From the NCBI GenBank assembly GCA_028820635.1, contig JAPPIG010000042.1, positions 1 to 64,000 of the forward strand: a stretch of DNA of 64,000 bases. The letters are read 5' to 3'. Origin of the DNA: Candidatus Poribacteria bacterium. GTDB lineage: Bacteria > Poribacteria > WGA-4E > WGA-3G. Positions 8,565 through 18,092 of this stretch are shown one piece after another (position 1 is the first letter of the stretch; each line of letters begins with the position of its first letter). A program made the translations under genes and the position numbers. The notes below the pieces were generated by a model that saw nothing but the letters and a program-made list of their open reading frames with translations, had not been told where the DNA came from and searched no databases.

Positions 8565-10118
8565 TTAATGTTCTAAAGACAATCCAAGCATTAAAGCACC
8601 AAGTTTCTGTTTATCTTTTTCCTGCAAACCTTTGCTACGGTCATCAGAAGTCGGTATAACAATTCCAGCGATCTTGCCATTATACATTACCGCAATTCTA
8701 TCGCTAAGTAATAGAAGTTCGTCCAGTTCCGAGGACACAAGTAAAACAGCTTTTCCACGATTTCGCGCCTGAATAAGACGTGTATGAACAAATTTCGCAG
8801 CATGAATGTCCAATCCGCGCGTTGGATGTGCAGCAATAATGAGCGCTGGGTCCCCAGATAATTCACGGGCGACAACGACTTTCTGTTGATTTCCACCGGA
8901 AAGCGTTTTTATCAGATGTTTTATATCTCCAACCCGAATTTGATATTTATCAAGGGCATTAAAAGCAAATCTTTGGATGTTCTTTTGATGCAACATAGCG
9001 TTGCGAGAAAAAAGTTTTTGTTGATGTTTCCCAATGATAAAATTTTCATCAATTCGGTTATTCAGACTAACGCCGTGGCGGTGTCTATCAGCAGGCAGGT
9101 GTGCAACCTGTTTTTCACGGAATTCTGACGCGGAGCAATTGGTAACGGATTCTCCATTCAAAACCAAATTTCCGTGCTGAATTTTCCGCAATCCTGTCAG
9201 GATTTCAATTAATTCGGTTTGACCGTTACCTTCTACGCCCGCTATCCCAACAATTTCTCCAGGGAAGATATTGAGATTGATTCCATCAAGAATGTTTTTA
9301 CCTGTTCCAGTTCTCACCGTTACATCTTCTATGTGTAGTATAGGACTTTCTTCGTTGATTTCCTTGCGCTCTATCGAACTTTGAAGGACTGGCTCACCAA
9401 GGATATGTTCTGCCAATTGATGTGAATTAGTTTCAGAAATAGGGCAAGTAGCAACAGTTTTCCCACGACGCATTACGGTTGCGGTATCGGCTATTGTCAT
9501 TACCTCATCGAGTTTATGGGTAATAATAATGATGCTTCTACCTTCCCTTTTGAGACCACGCATACATTCAAATAAACCTTCAATCTCTTGTGGAACAAGC
9601 ACAGCGGTTGGCTCATCCATAATCAGTATTTCTGCGCCGTGATAAAGGGCTTTCAGGATTTCTGTGTGTTGTTGTGCACCAATTGATAGTGATTCTATAG
9701 GTGTGTTCAATGGCACATCAAACCCAACTTGTTCAGCGAGTTCAGTTATCTCATTTTCAGCCTTTTGGTAATCAAGGAGGGTTCCAAATTTACGTTTCTC
9801 TTTTGCGAGGATAATATTTTGAAGTGCAGTGAAAGCAGGAATTAATGTGAAGTGTTGCTGAATCATGCCTAAACCGAGACGCATAGCAGACTTCGGTGAG
9901 GAGATAGTCACAGGTAGTCCATCAACAAAGATTTCACCCTCATCCGGTTGATAAAGTCCGTATAGGATTTTCATCAACGTAGATTTGCCTGCGCCGTTTT
10001 CTCCTACGATAGCGTGAATTTCACCGCGCTGCAGTGTAAAATCCACATCGGCATTAGCCTGGACCTGTCCAAAACTCTTACTGATACTGCGCATCTCAAT
10101 AATTGGTGTATGTGCCAT
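8565..10118 (-). CDS. Nucleoside/sugar ABC transporter ATP-binding protein (double domain)
   Basis: A 517-residue protein with two fused ABC ATPase domains, as in RbsA and the BMP-type nucleoside importers. The first domain has GENGAGKST (39-47), LSIGAQQ and LIMDEPTAVL. The second has the degenerate P-loop GVEGNGQTE, LSGGNQQKV and LIIAAHPTRGLD. The last two patterns favour the BMP/nucleoside type over ribose. No permease or solute-binding gene is visible in the window, so the ATPase looks orphaned here. Confidence 0.88.
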   Translation of the reverse strand: MAHTPIIEMRSISKSFGQVQANADVDFTLQRGEIHAIVGENGAGKSTLMKILYGLYQPDEGEIFVDGLPVTISSPKSAMRLGLGMIQQHFTLIPAFTALQNIILAKEKRKFGTLLDYQKAENEITELAEQVGFDVPLNTPIESLSIGAQQHTEILKALYHGAEILIMDEPTAVLVPQEIEGLFECMRGLKREGRSIIIITHKLDEVMTIADTATVMRRGKTVATCPISETNSHQLAEHILGEPVLQSSIERKEINEESPILHIEDVTVRTGTGKNILDGINLNIFPGEIVGIAGVEGNGQTELIEILTGLRKIQHGNLVLNGESVTNCSASEFREKQVAHLPADRHRHGVSLNNRIDENFIIGKHQQKLFSRNAMLHQKNIQRFAFNALDKYQIRVGDIKHLIKTLSGGNQQKVVVARELSGDPALIIAAHPTRGLDIHAAKFVHTRLIQARNRGKAVLLVSSELDELLLLSDRIAVMYNGKIAGIVIPTSDDRSKGLQEKDKQKLGALMLGLSLEH

Positions 10119-10178
10119 TATACTGTCTCTATACGTTTCAGTTTTAAACTTTGGTTGATATGCTAATTTTGAAAACGG

Positions 10179-11351
10179 TTATGTATTACGCGAGGAAAAG
10201 CATTTCCGATATAGCGCGACTATCTCCTCTGCTGAGGCTTGGCGAGGATTATTCGCGGGGCTACCGCTCGCAATAGCATCTGCTGCCATCTGCTCAATAA
10301 CTTGTTCAAACTTCTCTTTCTCAATACCGATTTCTCCAAGACGCGGCATCTGAATATCGTCAATGAGCCGTTCAACAGCAGAGACAGCTGCGTCCGCCTG
10401 TTTCATTGGAAAAAGTCCATCAATCGGTTCACCCATCGCTTGTGCAATATCAGCAAAACGTTTCGGCGCGCCAACAACGCTAAACTCCATCACATCGAGC
10501 AGCAGTACTGCGTTTGATAATCCGTGATGTATATGAAAATATGCTCCGATTGGTCGGGACATGCCGTGAACTAAAGCGACAGATGAATTGCTGAACGCCA
10601 TACCTGCAATTGATGCACCGAGCATCATATCTGTTCTTGCAGGGATGTTTCCTCCATCTGCCCATGCTTGTCGCAATGAACCTGAAATCAGTCTGATTGC
10701 TTCCAAGGCGAGTGCGTCCGTAATCGGTTGGGCGCGTTTTGAAACATAAGCCTCTATTGCGTGTGTCAACGCGTCAACGCCGACAGCTGCGGTCAGATGC
10801 GGCGGGGTTGTGAGCGATAGCAACGGATCTACCAATGCGACAGCTGGCAGCAGACAAGCACTACTCAACATCATTTTGACATTTCTATCAGTATCAGTGA
10901 TAACGGTGACTTTTGTGACTTCACTTCCTGTTCCAGCAGTGGTAGGGATAGCAATCAAGGGGGCACCCGGATTAGGTATTTTGTCCACTCCCATGTAATC
11001 AGCAAATTTGCCATCATTCGTGAGTTTCATGGCGATACCTTTACCGCAGTCAATCGCGCTGCCACCACCGATACTCACAATCAGATCGCAGTTTTCGGCA
11101 CGGTATTGCTTTAGTCCGTCGGTTACGTTTTGTAATGTTGGATCGGGTGTGACATCAGAGAAAATAGAAGTGCCTATTTTAGCATTGTGTAAGTTTTTGG
11201 CAGTTTGGTCAGCATATCCGATTTCTGCGATTCCTGGGTCTGTTACAAGAAGTGCGTTTGTTCCACCGAGTCGTTTTGCTTGTTCACCGACTTTTTCAGA
11301 AGCCCCTGCGCCGGTAATTACTGTAGGAGGGATTGAGAATGTGGTAGGCAA
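10179..11351 (-). CDS. Iron-containing alcohol dehydrogenase
   Basis: A 390-residue group III alcohol dehydrogenase. It shows the NAD-binding GGGSAIDCGKGIA, then TTAGTGSEVT, and metal ligands in DALTHAIEAYV and in HGMSRPIGAYFHIHHGLSNA. It would interconvert an alcohol and an aldehyde with NAD(P)H and Fe2+; the substrate is unknown. The start is TTG at 11351, about nine bases after AGGA. The gene is 60 bp upstream of the ABC ATPase on the same strand. Confidence 0.88.
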   Translation of the reverse strand: MPTTFSIPPTVITGAGASEKVGEQAKRLGGTNALLVTDPGIAEIGYADQTAKNLHNAKIGTSIFSDVTPDPTLQNVTDGLKQYRAENCDLIVSIGGGSAIDCGKGIAMKLTNDGKFADYMGVDKIPNPGAPLIAIPTTAGTGSEVTKVTVITDTDRNVKMMLSSACLLPAVALVDPLLSLTTPPHLTAAVGVDALTHAIEAYVSKRAQPITDALALEAIRLISGSLRQAWADGGNIPARTDMMLGASIAGMAFSNSSVALVHGMSRPIGAYFHIHHGLSNAVLLLDVMEFSVVGAPKRFADIAQAMGEPIDGLFPMKQADAAVSAVERLIDDIQMPRLGEIGIEKEKFEQVIEQMAADAIASGSPANNPRQASAEEIVALYRKCFSSRNT

Positions 11352-11477
11352 TTTTCATTTTCCTGGCAAAATAAGATTCTGAGATTAACACGGATTATAG
11401 TGAAATCTAAAATTACTTTTACAGTTTTTTATAGGTTTGATGCGTTTGTAGTCGCGCAATTCATTGCGCCTCTTCCT

Positions 11478-11502
11478 GTAGGAGCGACCTCCTGGTCGCG
11501 AC
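11478..11502 (+). repeat. 25-nt REP-like palindromic repeat, copy 1
   Basis: The unit reads GTAGGAGCGACC followed by TCCTGGTCGCGAC, with GCGACC/GGTCGC arms. Related 25-nt units on the opposite strand are at 35090-35114 and 52181-52205, all intergenic. Confidence 0.6.
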
Positions 11503-11543
11503 TTTAAAAACTGTAGAACACTTTGTAAATGCTGAGTGACAAT

Positions 11544-11570
11544 GTAAAGTTAATTGTAAAATCCACTATA
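11544..11570 (-). repeat. 27-nt dispersed repeat, copy 1
   Basis: Read on the minus strand, it begins TATAGTGGATTTTAC and ends AATTAACTTTAC. The copy at 34886-34913 on the plus strand differs at two of the 27 shared positions. A shorter match (TTAATTGTAAAATC) is at about 37610-37623. Confidence 0.55.
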
Positions 11571-11647
11571 ATATACATCTGCAAGCAGGACTTTAAACTT
11601 CTTAGAAGTATACCACAAAACAAAGTAAAATCAAATAATTTCAGATA

Positions 11648-13210
11648 TTAATGTCGAAAATGCCTAACACCAGTAAATACCATCACCATGCCGTAAGCGT
11701 CCGCTGTTTCAATCACTGACTTATCATTGACTGATCCACCGGGTTGAATAATCGCGCAGATACCTGCCTCACCCACAATCTCTACACCATCAGGAAATGG
11801 GAAGAAAGCATCGGAGGCTAAGACTGCTTCTTTCGCCTTTTCATCCGCTTTACGAACAGCGATAATTGCTGCATCAACACGGCTCATCTGCCCTGCGCCA
11901 ATACCGACAGTTTGCGTGTCTTGTGCAAGGAGAATGCAATTGGATTTGACATGTTTACACGCTTTCCAAGCGAAAAGCAGGGATTCTATCTCATTGTCCG
12001 TAGGTTTACGCTTCGTGACAAACTGTAAATCCCCTTTTTTAATGTTATGCATATCCTGTTCTTGAACAAGCACACCACCGGTTACATTACGGAGTTGCAT
12101 AGTTGGTTCCGAGTCAGATAGTGATCCTGTTTCAAGTATTCGGCGGCTTTCTACACGAGACAATGCGCGCAGTGCCTTTTCGGTATAACTCGGCGCGATT
12201 ATCGCTTCAATTTTCACGCCCGATTTTGCGGCATCGCGAATAGTGTTCGCTGTCTGAATTGTTACTTTACGGTTTAAACCCACAATCGAACCGAAAGCAG
12301 AAGTTCGGTCGCATTCCAACGCGTTTGTGAAGGCATCTTGTAGGTTGCCAGCAGTCGCAAGTCCACATGGATTATTATGTTTGATGATAGCACACGTGGG
12401 GGAGGTGAAGTCCTTCACAATCTCTAAAGCAGCATCTAAATCAAGGATATTGTTGAATGACAACGGTGGTCCATTTAGTTGCTTTGCCCATGCAGCGCAT
12501 GGTGTGGGTGCAGTTTCAGTTCTGTAAAAGGCAGCACTCTGATGCGGGTTTTCACCGTATCTAAGCGAATCTGCTTTCTGGAAACGGAACGTCAAAAAAT
12601 TACCAAATTCGCCATCAGTTTCTAAATTGGAAAGATAGGTAGAAATCGCGTTATCGTAATGTGCGGTGTGAAGGAACGCTGTTTTTGCCAATTCAAATCG
12701 TATATCTTCAGATAGACACCCATCATTGGTATCTAAATCAGCGATAATTTGTTGATATTGGTCTGAATTTGTGAGGACTGCTACATGTTTATAGTTCTTT
12801 GCAGCAGCGCGAATCATCGTGGGTCCACCGATGTCTATATTCTCAATCGCTTCTTCAAGTGTGACGTCAGGCTGAGCGACGGTTGCCTCAAACGGATATA
12901 GATTGCAAATCACCATGTCAATCGGTTTTATTTTATTATCGTTGGCTTGTGCTATGTGTTCTGCATTATCCCACTGTGCAAGCAATCCCCCATGAATTTT
13001 TGGATGGAGTGTCTTAACCCTCCCGTCTAACATCTCTGGGAAACCGGTATAATCGGAGACATCAACAATCTCGATTCCTGCTTCACGTAGATGTCGGGCT
13101 GTCCCGCCTGTGGAAAGGATTTCAACCTCGCGTTGCGCAAGCGCTTTTACGATCTCTAAAAGATCCGTTTTGTCATAAGTGCTGATAAGTGCGCGTTCAA
13201 TTTTTTTCAT
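11648..13210 (-). CDS. purH: Bifunctional AICAR formyltransferase / IMP cyclohydrolase
   Basis: The last two steps of purine synthesis: formylation of AICAR with 10-formyl-THF, then closure to IMP. The N-terminal cyclohydrolase part (MGS-like) shows LISTYDKTDLLEI, LSTGGTARHLREAGIEV-type sequence and LDGRVKTLHPKIHGGLLA. The C-terminal transformylase part shows KHNNPCGLA, with the catalytic Lys-His, and SDAFFPFPDGVE. I chose ATG 13210 (520 residues, normal for PurH); the longer frame to 13261 adds 17 residues that do not belong to the family. It lies 62 bp downstream of the serine-acetyltransferase-like gene. Confidence 0.95.
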   Translation of the reverse strand: MKKIERALISTYDKTDLLEIVKALAQREVEILSTGGTARHLREAGIEIVDVSDYTGFPEMLDGRVKTLHPKIHGGLLAQWDNAEHIAQANDNKIKPIDMVICNLYPFEATVAQPDVTLEEAIENIDIGGPTMIRAAAKNYKHVAVLTNSDQYQQIIADLDTNDGCLSEDIRFELAKTAFLHTAHYDNAISTYLSNLETDGEFGNFLTFRFQKADSLRYGENPHQSAAFYRTETAPTPCAAWAKQLNGPPLSFNNILDLDAALEIVKDFTSPTCAIIKHNNPCGLATAGNLQDAFTNALECDRTSAFGSIVGLNRKVTIQTANTIRDAAKSGVKIEAIIAPSYTEKALRALSRVESRRILETGSLSDSEPTMQLRNVTGGVLVQEQDMHNIKKGDLQFVTKRKPTDNEIESLLFAWKACKHVKSNCILLAQDTQTVGIGAGQMSRVDAAIIAVRKADEKAKEAVLASDAFFPFPDGVEIVGEAGICAIIQPGGSVNDKSVIETADAYGMVMVFTGVRHFRH

Positions 13211-13272
13211 ATTACATATTCCATTGGGTTTTGAAGGAGGGATTATAAACTTACCTTGCAAAGCACGATATT

Positions 13273-14547
13273 CTATATCACATATCTGGGGAATCCAAAG
13301 CCATCATTTGCAACGTGGCTTCGTGCGGGTATCTGTGCACGGGTCGGTATAATCAGATCCATTTCAGATGTATTCTCTATCACAGTGCCATCACCGATAC
13401 GCACCTCATCTCCAATCATTATCTTACCGGGATGTTCTGCGGCACCACGTATCGTTCCAATGACCACTGATGAGCCGATACGACAACCTTGATCGATCTC
13501 AACAAAGCCATAAATTTCAGTGTTTGTGCCGATAGTCGTCCGGTCAGCAATTTGGACGGGGCCGAGGAGGCTTGTATCTGTACCGATCTCAACAAAGTCC
13601 CCGATGACTGGATGGCGTTGTTTTACTTTGACACTTAACCCACCAAGAGTGCAAGGGTAAAGAACACACCCAGAACCGATAATACCTGTTTGGCCTGTTG
13701 TCACGCCACGATGTGGATGCTCTAAGAAATTCGCATCGCCTATTTCAGTTTCTGGATGTAGATCGGCTTGATAATAACGTCCCCCGAGTTCCGCAATGGC
13801 TCGGGGCAACAGCGGAACAGGTACTCTGTGGAGGTCTGGATTATCTTCAGGTGGTTCGCTTCGTGTTAACGCGTAAGCCACATCGTGGTAAAATAGCACA
13901 CGCCATCCAGGATAGGTGCTGACGACCAACTGAAGTTGATATTCAAAAACGGAGGCAAGGTTCAAAGTGCCGAGAAAATCTTGGTATGGGTCAAAACTTC
14001 GCTCCTTAATTGCGTTATCAATTTGTGAACGGAAATCAAGGGCTGCCAATTTTTCGCGAGAAATGCCATTATGGAGGAGATATGCATCCCAAACAGCAGG
14101 GTCTTTGAGGGATGCGAAGCGATTCCAGAGCGCGCGACTTTTTAATCGGGGTAGTTCCCATAGAAGTGAAAAGGCAGTTTCAAGTGCAGCACTCAGATGT
14201 GTTTCGTCTGTAACCGCTAAAAATGACTGTGCTACCATTGCATATAACTGGTCTGCTACCTCTTCTATCGCTTCCGAAAGTTCCCGCTTCTGGTTAAAAA
14301 GATGTGGTGCATTGTGAGAACCCGGGGCAACGCATTCTAACAGATTTCCCAGAACGGTTTCAAGAATATCGCGATTAACGAACCCCCGTCCAGAACGTTG
14401 TGATAATCCTTCCCGGCTTGTGCTGTCTATACGTAAAGCGTCAAGTTCTGACTTGCTGTAGATAGGACGAAGCCGTTCTAACGTTTGGGTTAGTAGCGGT
14501 TTTTTTCGCTGTTCGTAAGAGACATCAAATAGTGTAGTTTCAGACAT
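13273..14547 (-). CDS. Serine O-acetyltransferase-like hexapeptide-repeat protein
   Basis: A 424-residue protein, much longer than CysE (about 270). The first 240 residues resemble the helical SAT N-terminus, including YDPYQDFLGTLNLASVFEYQ-like sequence. A left-handed beta-helix follows. The catalytic His pair of CysE is matched by EH in FLEHPHRGVTTG and RH in KQRHPVIGD, and the GG turn by TLGGLSVKV. Extra hexapeptide turns at the C-terminus replace the usual CysE tail. It probably acetylates serine or a related hydroxyl; this is inference. ATG after GGAGA. It is 62 bp upstream of purH and 72 bp downstream of the aminotransferase. Confidence 0.75.
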   Translation of the reverse strand: MSETTLFDVSYEQRKKPLLTQTLERLRPIYSKSELDALRIDSTSREGLSQRSGRGFVNRDILETVLGNLLECVAPGSHNAPHLFNQKRELSEAIEEVADQLYAMVAQSFLAVTDETHLSAALETAFSLLWELPRLKSRALWNRFASLKDPAVWDAYLLHNGISREKLAALDFRSQIDNAIKERSFDPYQDFLGTLNLASVFEYQLQLVVSTYPGWRVLFYHDVAYALTRSEPPEDNPDLHRVPVPLLPRAIAELGGRYYQADLHPETEIGDANFLEHPHRGVTTGQTGIIGSGCVLYPCTLGGLSVKVKQRHPVIGDFVEIGTDTSLLGPVQIADRTTIGTNTEIYGFVEIDQGCRIGSSVVIGTIRGAAEHPGKIMIGDEVRIGDGTVIENTSEMDLIIPTRAQIPARSHVANDGFGFPRYVI

Positions 14548-14619
14548 ATTGTCTCCGGTAAACGGAAGTTTTCAAGTGTAAGGAAAAGCAAACTCCCTAT
14601 TCTTATATCTATTCTTTTA

Positions 14620-15768
14620 TCATTCTTGATTGGAAAACTTCGCAAAAACCTCTTGCGCGGCGGCGACACCTGCGCCAAGTGAAATGTCATATCCGACTTC
14701 TGCTAAACCCCTCTCAAAGGCAGAAATAGCAACAATTACATCGCTTTCGTTCATCCAACCCAGGTGTGCAATGCGAACGATTTTACCACTCAACTCACCC
14801 TGTCCACCTGCATAAGTGATGCCGTGTTTTTCACGCATCATCTTTACAAATGCTTTTCCGTCAATTTCTTCTGGCAACCGAATTGATGTTAATGTATTTG
14901 CAGGAGATGAAGCGAATAGTGGGAGTCCAATTGCCTTAACAGCATTGCGTGTTGCAATAGCAATACAGTTGTGGCGAGAAATAGTATTACGGATTCCTTC
15001 TGTACAAATGTGATTTAAGGCGCATTGTAATGCCGTGAGGAGTGTAATAGCAGGCGTGTAAGGCACTGAGCCTTCTAATCCCCGTTGATGCGCTTTTCGG
15101 AAGTCAAAGTAGTACTTCGACAGATTAGACCGTTCAGTCGCTTCCCACGCACGCTCATTGAGTGCAGCAAAGGCGAGTCCGGGTGGTGTCATTAACCCTT
15201 TTTGTGAACAGGATACGACTACATCAACGCCCCAATTGTCCATCTGTAAATCATCTGCGCCGAGTGCACTGACTGCATCTACAACAAGCAATGTCGGACT
15301 GGATTGTGTCAAACGCGCAAGTGCTTTAATATCGTGCAAAGCACCTGTAGATGTTTCACAAAGTGTTGCGAAAACTGCTTTGACATCGGGATTTTCAGTT
15401 AACTGTGTTTCCACAATTTCAGGTGCTACAGAATCACCCCATTTAACGTCAATAGGTATAATCTCAACTCCGTACGCCTCACAGATTTCTGCCCACCGTT
15501 CACCAAATTTGCCGCTTCGGACAACTAAGACTTTATCGCCTTGGCACAAAAGATTTGCTACTGCTCCGTCCATTGCCCCTGTACCAGAAGATGTTAAGAA
15601 AAGCACATTGTTTTCTGTCTGGAAGACGTGTTTGAGTTTTTCTAAAACGTCCTTAATTAGCGCGACAGCATCTTCACTGCGGTGATAATCAATCGGTTGC
15701 GCCATTGCTAATAAAGCTTCTGGCGGTATAGGCGTTGGACCTGGGGTAAACAGATAACTTTTTTTCAT
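14620..15768 (-). CDS. Class V aminotransferase (serine-pyruvate/alanine-glyoxylate type)
   Basis: A 382-residue PLP enzyme of the alanine-glyoxylate/serine-pyruvate group. It opens with FTPGPTPIPPEAL, has LTSSGTGAMDGAVANL for phosphate binding, LVVDAVSALGADDL with the PLP-ring Asp, and the Schiff-base lysine in SCSQKGLMTPPG. It likely links serine or alanine with glyoxylate or pyruvate. Its position just upstream of the SAT-like gene fits serine metabolism. The 71-residue gene precedes it by 7 bp. The ribosome site is weak. Confidence 0.88.
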   Translation of the reverse strand: MKKSYLFTPGPTPIPPEALLAMAQPIDYHRSEDAVALIKDVLEKLKHVFQTENNVLFLTSSGTGAMDGAVANLLCQGDKVLVVRSGKFGERWAEICEAYGVEIIPIDVKWGDSVAPEIVETQLTENPDVKAVFATLCETSTGALHDIKALARLTQSSPTLLVVDAVSALGADDLQMDNWGVDVVVSCSQKGLMTPPGLAFAALNERAWEATERSNLSKYYFDFRKAHQRGLEGSVPYTPAITLLTALQCALNHICTEGIRNTISRHNCIAIATRNAVKAIGLPLFASSPANTLTSIRLPEEIDGKAFVKMMREKHGITYAGGQGELSGKIVRIAHLGWMNESDVIVAISAFERGLAEVGYDISLGAGVAAAQEVFAKFSNQE

Positions 15769-15775
15769 GATTGAT

Positions 15776-15991
15776 TTATGCTGTTCCTACTGCCCCAGGT
15801 GACTTGCCTTCAACGCTCAGGACAACCCACTCTCTGCTCAGGAGTTGTAGCACTGACACAATTGCTTCTCGTTGTCCAGCACTATCCATAGGCACTTCAA
15901 TTGTGAGGGTTGCAAATTCCTCTTTTTGCACATCACCGTCTTTGTCAAACTTCATCGGTGTGATTTGTATCTTTTTTAATTTTGCATCCAT
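15776..15991 (-). CDS. Small conserved-looking protein upstream of the aminotransferase
   Basis: A 71-residue protein of no family I recognise. The first half is charged (LKKIQITPMKFDKDGDVQKEEF), followed by ATLTIEVPMDSAGQREAIVSVLQLL, so an alpha/beta mini-domain is likely. It is supported as a gene by a strong GGAGG site ten bases before its ATG and by its 7-bp spacing to the aminotransferase gene, which suggests co-transcription. Confidence 0.65.
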   Translation of the reverse strand: MDAKLKKIQITPMKFDKDGDVQKEEFATLTIEVPMDSAGQREAIVSVLQLLSREWVVLSVEGKSPGAVGTA

Positions 15992-16045
15992 ATTTTATTA
16001 ATCCTCCAAATTATAGTAAAATTAAATACTTATACATTCTTTGAT

Positions 16046-16120
16046 TTGCAGAGTTTGTAGTCGTGCAATTTACAGTATCTTATTGAATTTGCGGACGGCA
16101 CGCGGAGCGTGCCTACTACC
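16046..16120. repeat. Intergenic palindromic repeat
   Basis: Contains TTTGTAGTCGTGCAATTT, a diverged relative of the stretch at 11446, and a GGCACGC/GCGTGCC hairpin (16097-16103 and 16107-16113, 3-nt loop). It lies between the 71-residue gene and the oxidoreductase gene and could also act as a terminator for the latter, although no T-run follows. Confidence 0.5.
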
Positions 16121-16121
16121 A

Positions 16122-17144
16122 TTAAGAGACATCCATAAACGAATCCAAATCAATACACTCTCCATTGCGGCGTGCAGATTCCCAACCAGCCAAAACAGGT
16201 GCTAAAGAGAAAAGCCCATCGTGATAATCACTTTGTAATATACTTGCATCTCCAGTCTGAACAGCGCGGATAAAAGTTTTATCTTGTTCTAACCACGGAT
16301 TAAATTCCTCTGCTTGAAAAATCTCTTCACCGTTCACCTCAATCTTATCGTATCGGTAGATCGTGAGATGTCCTCCTTCATAGAAAACGGTAAACCACGG
16401 TTCATCTTTCGGACTTGGACCGGCAGAAACGAAGCTGAGCGTCATTGTCCCACCGTTGTTGAAACAGTAATTAAAACTGCAAGACAGCGGGGTTGCATAA
16501 TCTGAGCGTTCACAATAGAACGCTTGTGCCTTGACAACATTCAATCCTGTCATAAACCGACTATAATCCGTTGCATGAACACCCCAGTCAAGGGCGCGAC
16601 CACCTGACTTGTCCATATCTGCCCACCACGTTTTAGTTTCGCTGCCTGCGGCGGCAGGTAGTCCTCCATAACTTTGGAAGCGGACATGCACAACCTTTTT
16701 GTCAGCCAAAAATTCGCGTGCTTTTTGAAAAATCGGACGGTATCGTTCGCGGAATCCAACAGTACTGATAACCCCTGCTTGCCGAATTGCTTTGTCAATG
16801 CGATTTGCCACCTGCATTGTAATTGCCTGTGGTTTTTCACTGAAAATGTGTATGCCTTTTTTGGCAGCGGTTGCTTCAACATCAGTCCGCACGTACGCTG
16901 GCACGATGGAGTATAACACGTCAAAATCTTGCGTCTTAAGCATTTCGTGCGCGCCACCGTTTTCGCTGTGGTAGACATGTGGAATGTTAAAATATTGGGC
17001 AGTTTCCTGCGCTGTTTTCACGTTACTATCGCACACTGCAACAATATTAACGGAATCCTGCTGTAAAAGGTTCGGAATTCGGGTATTTTTAGCAAAATTA
17101 CCGCATCCGTAAAAGGCGACGCGAACTTTGGAAGCCGTTGACAC
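16122..17144 (-). CDS. Gfo/Idh/MocA family NAD(P)-dependent oxidoreductase
   Basis: A 340-residue protein with an N-terminal Rossmann fold (VRVAFYGCGNFAKNTRIPNL) and the family's substrate-side EKP motif (HIFSEKPQAITM), followed by the two-layer C-terminal domain with GGRALDWGVHATDYSRFM. Family members oxidise or reduce sugars and inositols; the substrate is unknown. The start is GTG at 17144 with GGAGA about nine bases upstream. It lies 54 bp downstream of the UlaG-like hydrolase on the same strand. Confidence 0.88.
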   Translation of the reverse strand: MSTASKVRVAFYGCGNFAKNTRIPNLLQQDSVNIVAVCDSNVKTAQETAQYFNIPHVYHSENGGAHEMLKTQDFDVLYSIVPAYVRTDVEATAAKKGIHIFSEKPQAITMQVANRIDKAIRQAGVISTVGFRERYRPIFQKAREFLADKKVVHVRFQSYGGLPAAAGSETKTWWADMDKSGGRALDWGVHATDYSRFMTGLNVVKAQAFYCERSDYATPLSCSFNYCFNNGGTMTLSFVSAGPSPKDEPWFTVFYEGGHLTIYRYDKIEVNGEEIFQAEEFNPWLEQDKTFIRAVQTGDASILQSDYHDGLFSLAPVLAGWESARRNGECIDLDSFMDVS

Positions 17145-17198
17145 AATAAATGTTCTCCAAATCTGTTGTAATAAATGTAGTCTAATCTGATCTCATAA

Positions 17199-18092
17199 TT
17201 AATTTTCACGCCAAGGTGGAACAGTCCACGTGTTAAACCAGTCCCATTTCCAGATAACCTGTTTCTCTGGCATTTCAATCTCGTATTCTATGCCTGCAGT
17301 AAAAGGCAGGATTTGGGTTTTCTCTCGGACAATTTGACGGATTGATTCAATGAACGCCATTTCATCGGTAACGTTTGGTGGCCAATACCCTTCTGGTATC
17401 GGATCGGATTTTCGATCAGTGCGGTAATGTGTCGGTATCATAAAACGGGGTTGGATGAGTTCTATCAGTTCAATTAGCCGATCTTTTATCCCTTCGCCGA
17501 GGCCGAGCTTCATGTGAATCAAAAAGTCAACCTTACCTTGGAGGTTTGCTAACGCTGAATAGGGTTCGTGTAAGTCACCGATGTGTAGGATAGAGACATT
17601 CTTTGCGAGGTGTGTGATGAGATAGCCGTTTGTAGGTAAATCTGGGGTTTGATTTTCGCCACTTTCAATCGTTTCTACGTGAATAGGACCGAGATCAAAT
17701 ATCTCTGAACCTTGAAATGCACGTGACATGCCTTGTTTATCGTTGAGATGTTTGGGATATAAAGTCTGGACTTTATCGACAGGAACATGTTTGGTTATGG
17801 GTAGGTCACGTTTGAAGGCAGCATCACCATATTTCTCACTAATAGGCTGGGCAGGTGTGATGCAACCGGGATTGACAAATAACTTTTTAAAACGTGTGCC
17901 GCAACATAATTTTCGTAAGGTGGCAGGGTGGCAATGGTCAAAATGTTCGTGCGAAATAAAGATATAATCGTATATCGGTTCGGCATCCGCTAAGTTCTGA
18001 TTGAACAGATAGGGGTCAAAAGTGATATTTACATCGCCCAAAAGTGCGTCAAATGCACCGCAACCCCACCATCTCAGAAATATATTTTCCAT
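17199..18092 (-). CDS. Metallo-beta-lactamase-fold hydrolase, UlaG-like
   Basis: A 297-residue MBL-fold protein with the HxHxDH motif as SHEHFDHCH near residue 50, LHIGDLHEPY for the later metal ligand and PTHYRTD near the end. The pattern GCGAFDALLGDVNITFDPYLF at the start is that of the UlaG/L-ascorbate-6-phosphate lactonase group, but the real substrate is unknown. It is cytoplasmic (no signal peptide). The ATG at 18092 has no clear ribosome site and is directly preceded by a 14-bp tandem duplication (18093-18120). Confidence 0.8.
   Translation of the reverse strand: MENIFLRWWGCGAFDALLGDVNITFDPYLFNQNLADAEPIYDYIFISHEHFDHCHPATLRKLCCGTRFKKLFVNPGCITPAQPISEKYGDAAFKRDLPITKHVPVDKVQTLYPKHLNDKQGMSRAFQGSEIFDLGPIHVETIESGENQTPDLPTNGYLITHLAKNVSILHIGDLHEPYSALANLQGKVDFLIHMKLGLGEGIKDRLIELIELIQPRFMIPTHYRTDRKSDPIPEGYWPPNVTDEMAFIESIRQIVREKTQILPFTAGIEYEIEMPEKQVIWKWDWFNTWTVPPWREN

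Larger units (their letters stand above)
11352..11647. other. Intergenic region made of small palindromic repeats
   Basis: About 296 bp without a gene. It holds TTTGTAGTCGCGCAATT followed by an ATTGCGC palindrome (11446-11470; a diverged relative is at 16046), one copy of the 25-nt palindromic repeat (11478-11502) and one copy of the 27-nt repeat (11544-11570). Confidence 0.6.

Noticed and set aside
13211..13261. Upstream start for purH
   Set aside because: The added 17 residues are not part of PurH, and the protein is of normal length without them.
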